This document shows positions 5,295 to 7,188 of a stretch of DNA of 7,188 nucleotides, one piece after another. Numbering within the stretch: the stretch's first letter is position 1; every line of letters starts with the position of its first letter. The stretch covers positions 36,435-43,622 of the forward strand of contig CARUQW010000004.1 of assembly GCA_949077355.1 (NCBI GenBank). The letters run 5' to 3'. The position numbers were made by a program, and so were the translations under genes. The stretch comes from an uncultured Clostridia bacterium. Its GTDB lineage: Bacteria; Bacillota; Clostridia; TANB77; CAG-508. The notes under the pieces are model-generated. The model saw nothing but the letters and a program-made list of their open reading frames with translations, did no database searches and was not told the origin of the DNA.

Positions 5295-6945
5295 AGATTT
5301 AGCTAATTTAATATTTCCAGAAGCTAAGGAAATATCTTATTATGAAGAAAAATATCCAGAAAGAAATTTAAAAGAAGGGGCAATTGTAACAAGATTTGCT
5401 CCTAGTCCAACAGGATTTGTACATATTGGAGGATTATATCAATCCTTAATTGCTAGAAAATTAACGACACAAACAGATGGTATATTTTTCTTAAGAATTG
5501 AAGATACAGACCAAAAAAGAGAAGTAGAAAATGGTATCACAGGAATTGTAAATGCTTTAAAAGATTTTGTGATTGTACCAGATGAAGGAATGGTCTCAGA
5601 AAGTGAAGAAAAAGGAAATTATGGACCCTATAAGCAATCTTTAAGAAAAGAAATCTATCAAGCTTATGCAAAATATTTAATAGAACAAGGTAAAGCTTAT
5701 CCATGTTTCTGTACATCAGAAGAAGTAGAGGAAATAAGAAAAAAACAAGAAAATGCTAAAATTAGACCAGGATATTATGGTGTATGGGCAAAATGTAGAA
5801 ATCATACAGTAGAAGAAATGGCAGAGAAAATTCAAAATGGTGAAAGTTATATTATTCGTTTTAAATCACCTGGAAGAGAAGATAGAAAAATCAAACATCA
5901 TGATTTAATTAAAGGAAATGTAGATTTTCCTGAAAATGATCAAGATATTGTCATTATTAAAGCAGATGGATTACCAACTTACCATTTTGCGCATGCAATT
6001 GATGACCACTTAATGAGAACAACTCATGTTATTCGTGGGGATGAATGGTTATCATCTGTTCCATTACATTTACAATTATTCCATGAATTAGGATTTAAAG
6101 CACCTAAATATGCTCATATTGCACCAATCATGAAAAATGATAATGGAAATAAGAGAAAATTAAGTAAAAGAAAAGATGCAGAAGCTGCTGTGGCATATTA
6201 TGAAGAAGAAGGAATACCAGAAGAAGCAGTAAAAGAGTATTTATTAAATATTGCGAATTCTAATTTTGAAAACTGGAGAAGAGCAAACCAAGACAAAACA
6301 ATAGAGGAATTTGAACTTCAAATTAATAAGATGAGTGTTAGTGGAGCTTTGTTTGACATGATTAAACTATTCGATATAGGAAAAACTGTTATTTCAAGAA
6401 TGACAGCTGAAAAAGTATATCAAGAGTCAATGAATTGGGCAAAAAAGCATGATGAAGAGTTAGTTAAAATGTTAGAAGATAAAGAATATGCGCTACAAGT
6501 ATTTAGCATTGAAAGAGGAAATAAAAAGCCAAGAAAAGATATCGCAAAATGGTCAGAAGTAAAAGAAAATATTGCTTATATGTATGATGAAAAATTCTAC
6601 GAAAAATCACAACAATATCCATATCAAGTAATTAATGATAAACAAGAAATTAAAAAAATATTAACTTTATATCTTGAAAAATACTATGATGAATCAAATG
6701 ATAAACAAACTTGGTTTGATAACATTAAAGAACTAGCAAGCGAAATGGGATATGCAAAAGAAGTAAAAGAATTTAAAGCAAATCCAGAGCAATATAAAGC
6801 TCATGTAGGGGATGTGAGTACTGTTTTAAGAGTTGCCTTAACAGCTAGAACAAATACGCCAGACATGTATGAAATTATGAAGATTTTGGGTAAAGATAGA
6901 ATGGCTAAAAGATTTGAAAAAGCCATAGAAGAAATGGGGCTATAA
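5284..6945 (+). CDS. gltX: Glutamate--tRNA ligase (GluRS)
   Basis: GluRS is a cytoplasmic class I synthetase that charges tRNA(Glu) with glutamate using ATP. The ATG follows AGGAG with 8-nt spacing. The Rossmann core starts after an N-terminal extension of about 33 residues, with VTRFAPSPTGFVHIGG (35-50) carrying the HIGH-type signature, RIEDTDQKR (71-79), VIRGDEWLSSVP (249-260) and the KMSKS-type loop KLSKR (292-296). C141-x-C143 with C171 and H174 is a candidate zinc site like that of other GluRS. The C-terminal part ends with a recognisable anticodon-domain stretch (VGDVSTVLRVALTART). At 553 residues it is longer than the usual 470-490 and resembles the long clostridial form. Whether it also charges tRNA(Gln), as in bacteria using the amidotransferase route, cannot be told here. 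It overlaps the VWA gene by 11 bases and appears to rely on the upstream promoter. Confidence 0.95.
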   Translation: MDYKDLANLIFPEAKEISYYEEKYPERNLKEGAIVTRFAPSPTGFVHIGGLYQSLIARKLTTQTDGIFFLRIEDTDQKREVENGITGIVNALKDFVIVPDEGMVSESEEKGNYGPYKQSLRKEIYQAYAKYLIEQGKAYPCFCTSEEVEEIRKKQENAKIRPGYYGVWAKCRNHTVEEMAEKIQNGESYIIRFKSPGREDRKIKHHDLIKGNVDFPENDQDIVIIKADGLPTYHFAHAIDDHLMRTTHVIRGDEWLSSVPLHLQLFHELGFKAPKYAHIAPIMKNDNGNKRKLSKRKDAEAAVAYYEEEGIPEEAVKEYLLNIANSNFENWRRANQDKTIEEFELQINKMSVSGALFDMIKLFDIGKTVISRMTAEKVYQESMNWAKKHDEELVKMLEDKEYALQVFSIERGNKKPRKDIAKWSEVKENIAYMYDEKFYEKSQQYPYQVINDKQEIKKILTLYLEKYYDESNDKQTWFDNIKELASEMGYAKEVKEFKANPEQYKAHVGDVSTVLRVALTARTNTPDMYEIMKILGKDRMAKRFEKAIEEMGL

Positions 6946-6947
6946 AT

Positions 6948-7127
6948 GTGGAATATCAAATAGGAGATATGGTAAGAACGAAAAAACAACATCCTTGTGG
7001 AAGTAAAATATGGGAAATTGTAAGAGTTGGTGTTGATTTTAAGTTGAAATGTCAAGGATGTGGACATGTAATAATGTTACCAAGAGAAAAAGCATTAAAA
7101 GCAATTACCAAAAAAATAGAAAGCTAG
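6948..7127 (+). CDS. DUF951 family small zinc-ribbon-like protein
   Basis: The 59-residue protein begins at GTG 6948, two bases after the gltX stop, with a GGGG (6936-6939) ribosome binding site inside gltX, so translation is probably coupled. An internal ATG at 6969 has AGGAG only 2 nt away and would cut off the conserved start. The sequence matches the DUF951 pattern: IGDMVRTKKQHPCGS (5-19), WEIVRVGVDFKLKC (22-35) and CxxCGH at 35-40, then VIMLPREKA. C17, C35, C38 and H40 are plausible zinc ligands. The family is common in Firmicutes, often near translation or chromosome-partition genes; its function is unknown to me, and a nucleic-acid-binding role is only suggested by the fold type. It is the last gene before the terminator at 7149. 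Confidence 0.88.
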   Translation: MEYQIGDMVRTKKQHPCGSKIWEIVRVGVDFKLKCQGCGHVIMLPREKALKAITKKIES

Positions 7128-7148
7128 AATAAGAGACTCTATGTCAAT

Positions 7149-7188
7149 AGTTGGGGTGGAAAACTTTAAAAGTTTTCTGCCTCAGCTT
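7149..7188 (+). terminator. Operon terminator hairpin at the window end
   Basis: Bases 7149-7166 pair with 7170-7187 in an uninterrupted 18-bp stem around a three-base loop (TAA, 7167-7169). The inner part, GAAAACTT/AAGTTTTC, is perfect and four G-U pairs occur in the outer part. The last visible bases are TT, so a T-run may continue past the window. The G-U pairs would be A-C mismatches in a minus-strand transcript, so the structure fits + strand RNA and termination of the operon ending with the DUF951 gene. Confidence 0.65.

Noticed and set aside
6801..7067. Open frame on the minus strand across the gltX end and the DUF951 gene
   Set aside because: The + strand holds two recognisable proteins here; the minus-strand product is a Phe/Ser/Ile-rich shadow.

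Overview
The window is AT-rich (coding sequence rich in AAA, GAA, ATA and AGA codons) and all convincing genes are on the + strand. Strong AGGAG-type ribosome binding sites, sigma-A promoters, RNase J, a Clostridium-style long GluRS and a DUF951 protein point to a low-GC Firmicute, most likely an uncultured gut-type member of Clostridia. This placement rests on gene families and composition, not on a phylogenetic marker.

Layout. 1-126: AT-rich spacer holding a GC-richer island (about 63-124) that looks like a dispersed palindromic or repeat element. 127-405: a near-consensus promoter followed by an approximately 245-nt leader with two hairpins and an 18-codon upstream ORF. 406-2277: RNase J with a lysine-rich N-terminal tail. 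2302-2362: terminator. 2382-2410: a second near-consensus promoter. 2437-3877: a membrane-anchored extracellular protein with a SUMF1/FGE-like (C-type-lectin-like) fold, split by a one-base frameshift. 3890-5294: a secreted VWA-type protein with a C-terminal membrane anchor, also split by a one-base frameshift. 5284-6945: glutamyl-tRNA synthetase, overlapping the end of the VWA gene. 6948-7127: a 59-residue DUF951 zinc-ribbon-like protein starting with GTG. 7149-7188: a hairpin that reads as the operon terminator and runs off the window end.

How the genes fit together. RNase J appears to be its own transcription unit with a structured leader. From 2437 onward the genes are packed (12-nt gap, 11-nt overlap, 2-nt gap) behind one strong promoter, so two surface-protein genes appear to be co-transcribed with the essential gltX and the small DUF951 gene. 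The most interesting points are: the two adjacent surface genes, each in two frames and each one base too long; the degenerate metal site of the VWA domain; and the RNase J leader, where a short ORF covers exactly the left arm and loop of a long hairpin. I see no CRISPR array, integrase, transposase, tRNA, rRNA or reverse transcriptase.
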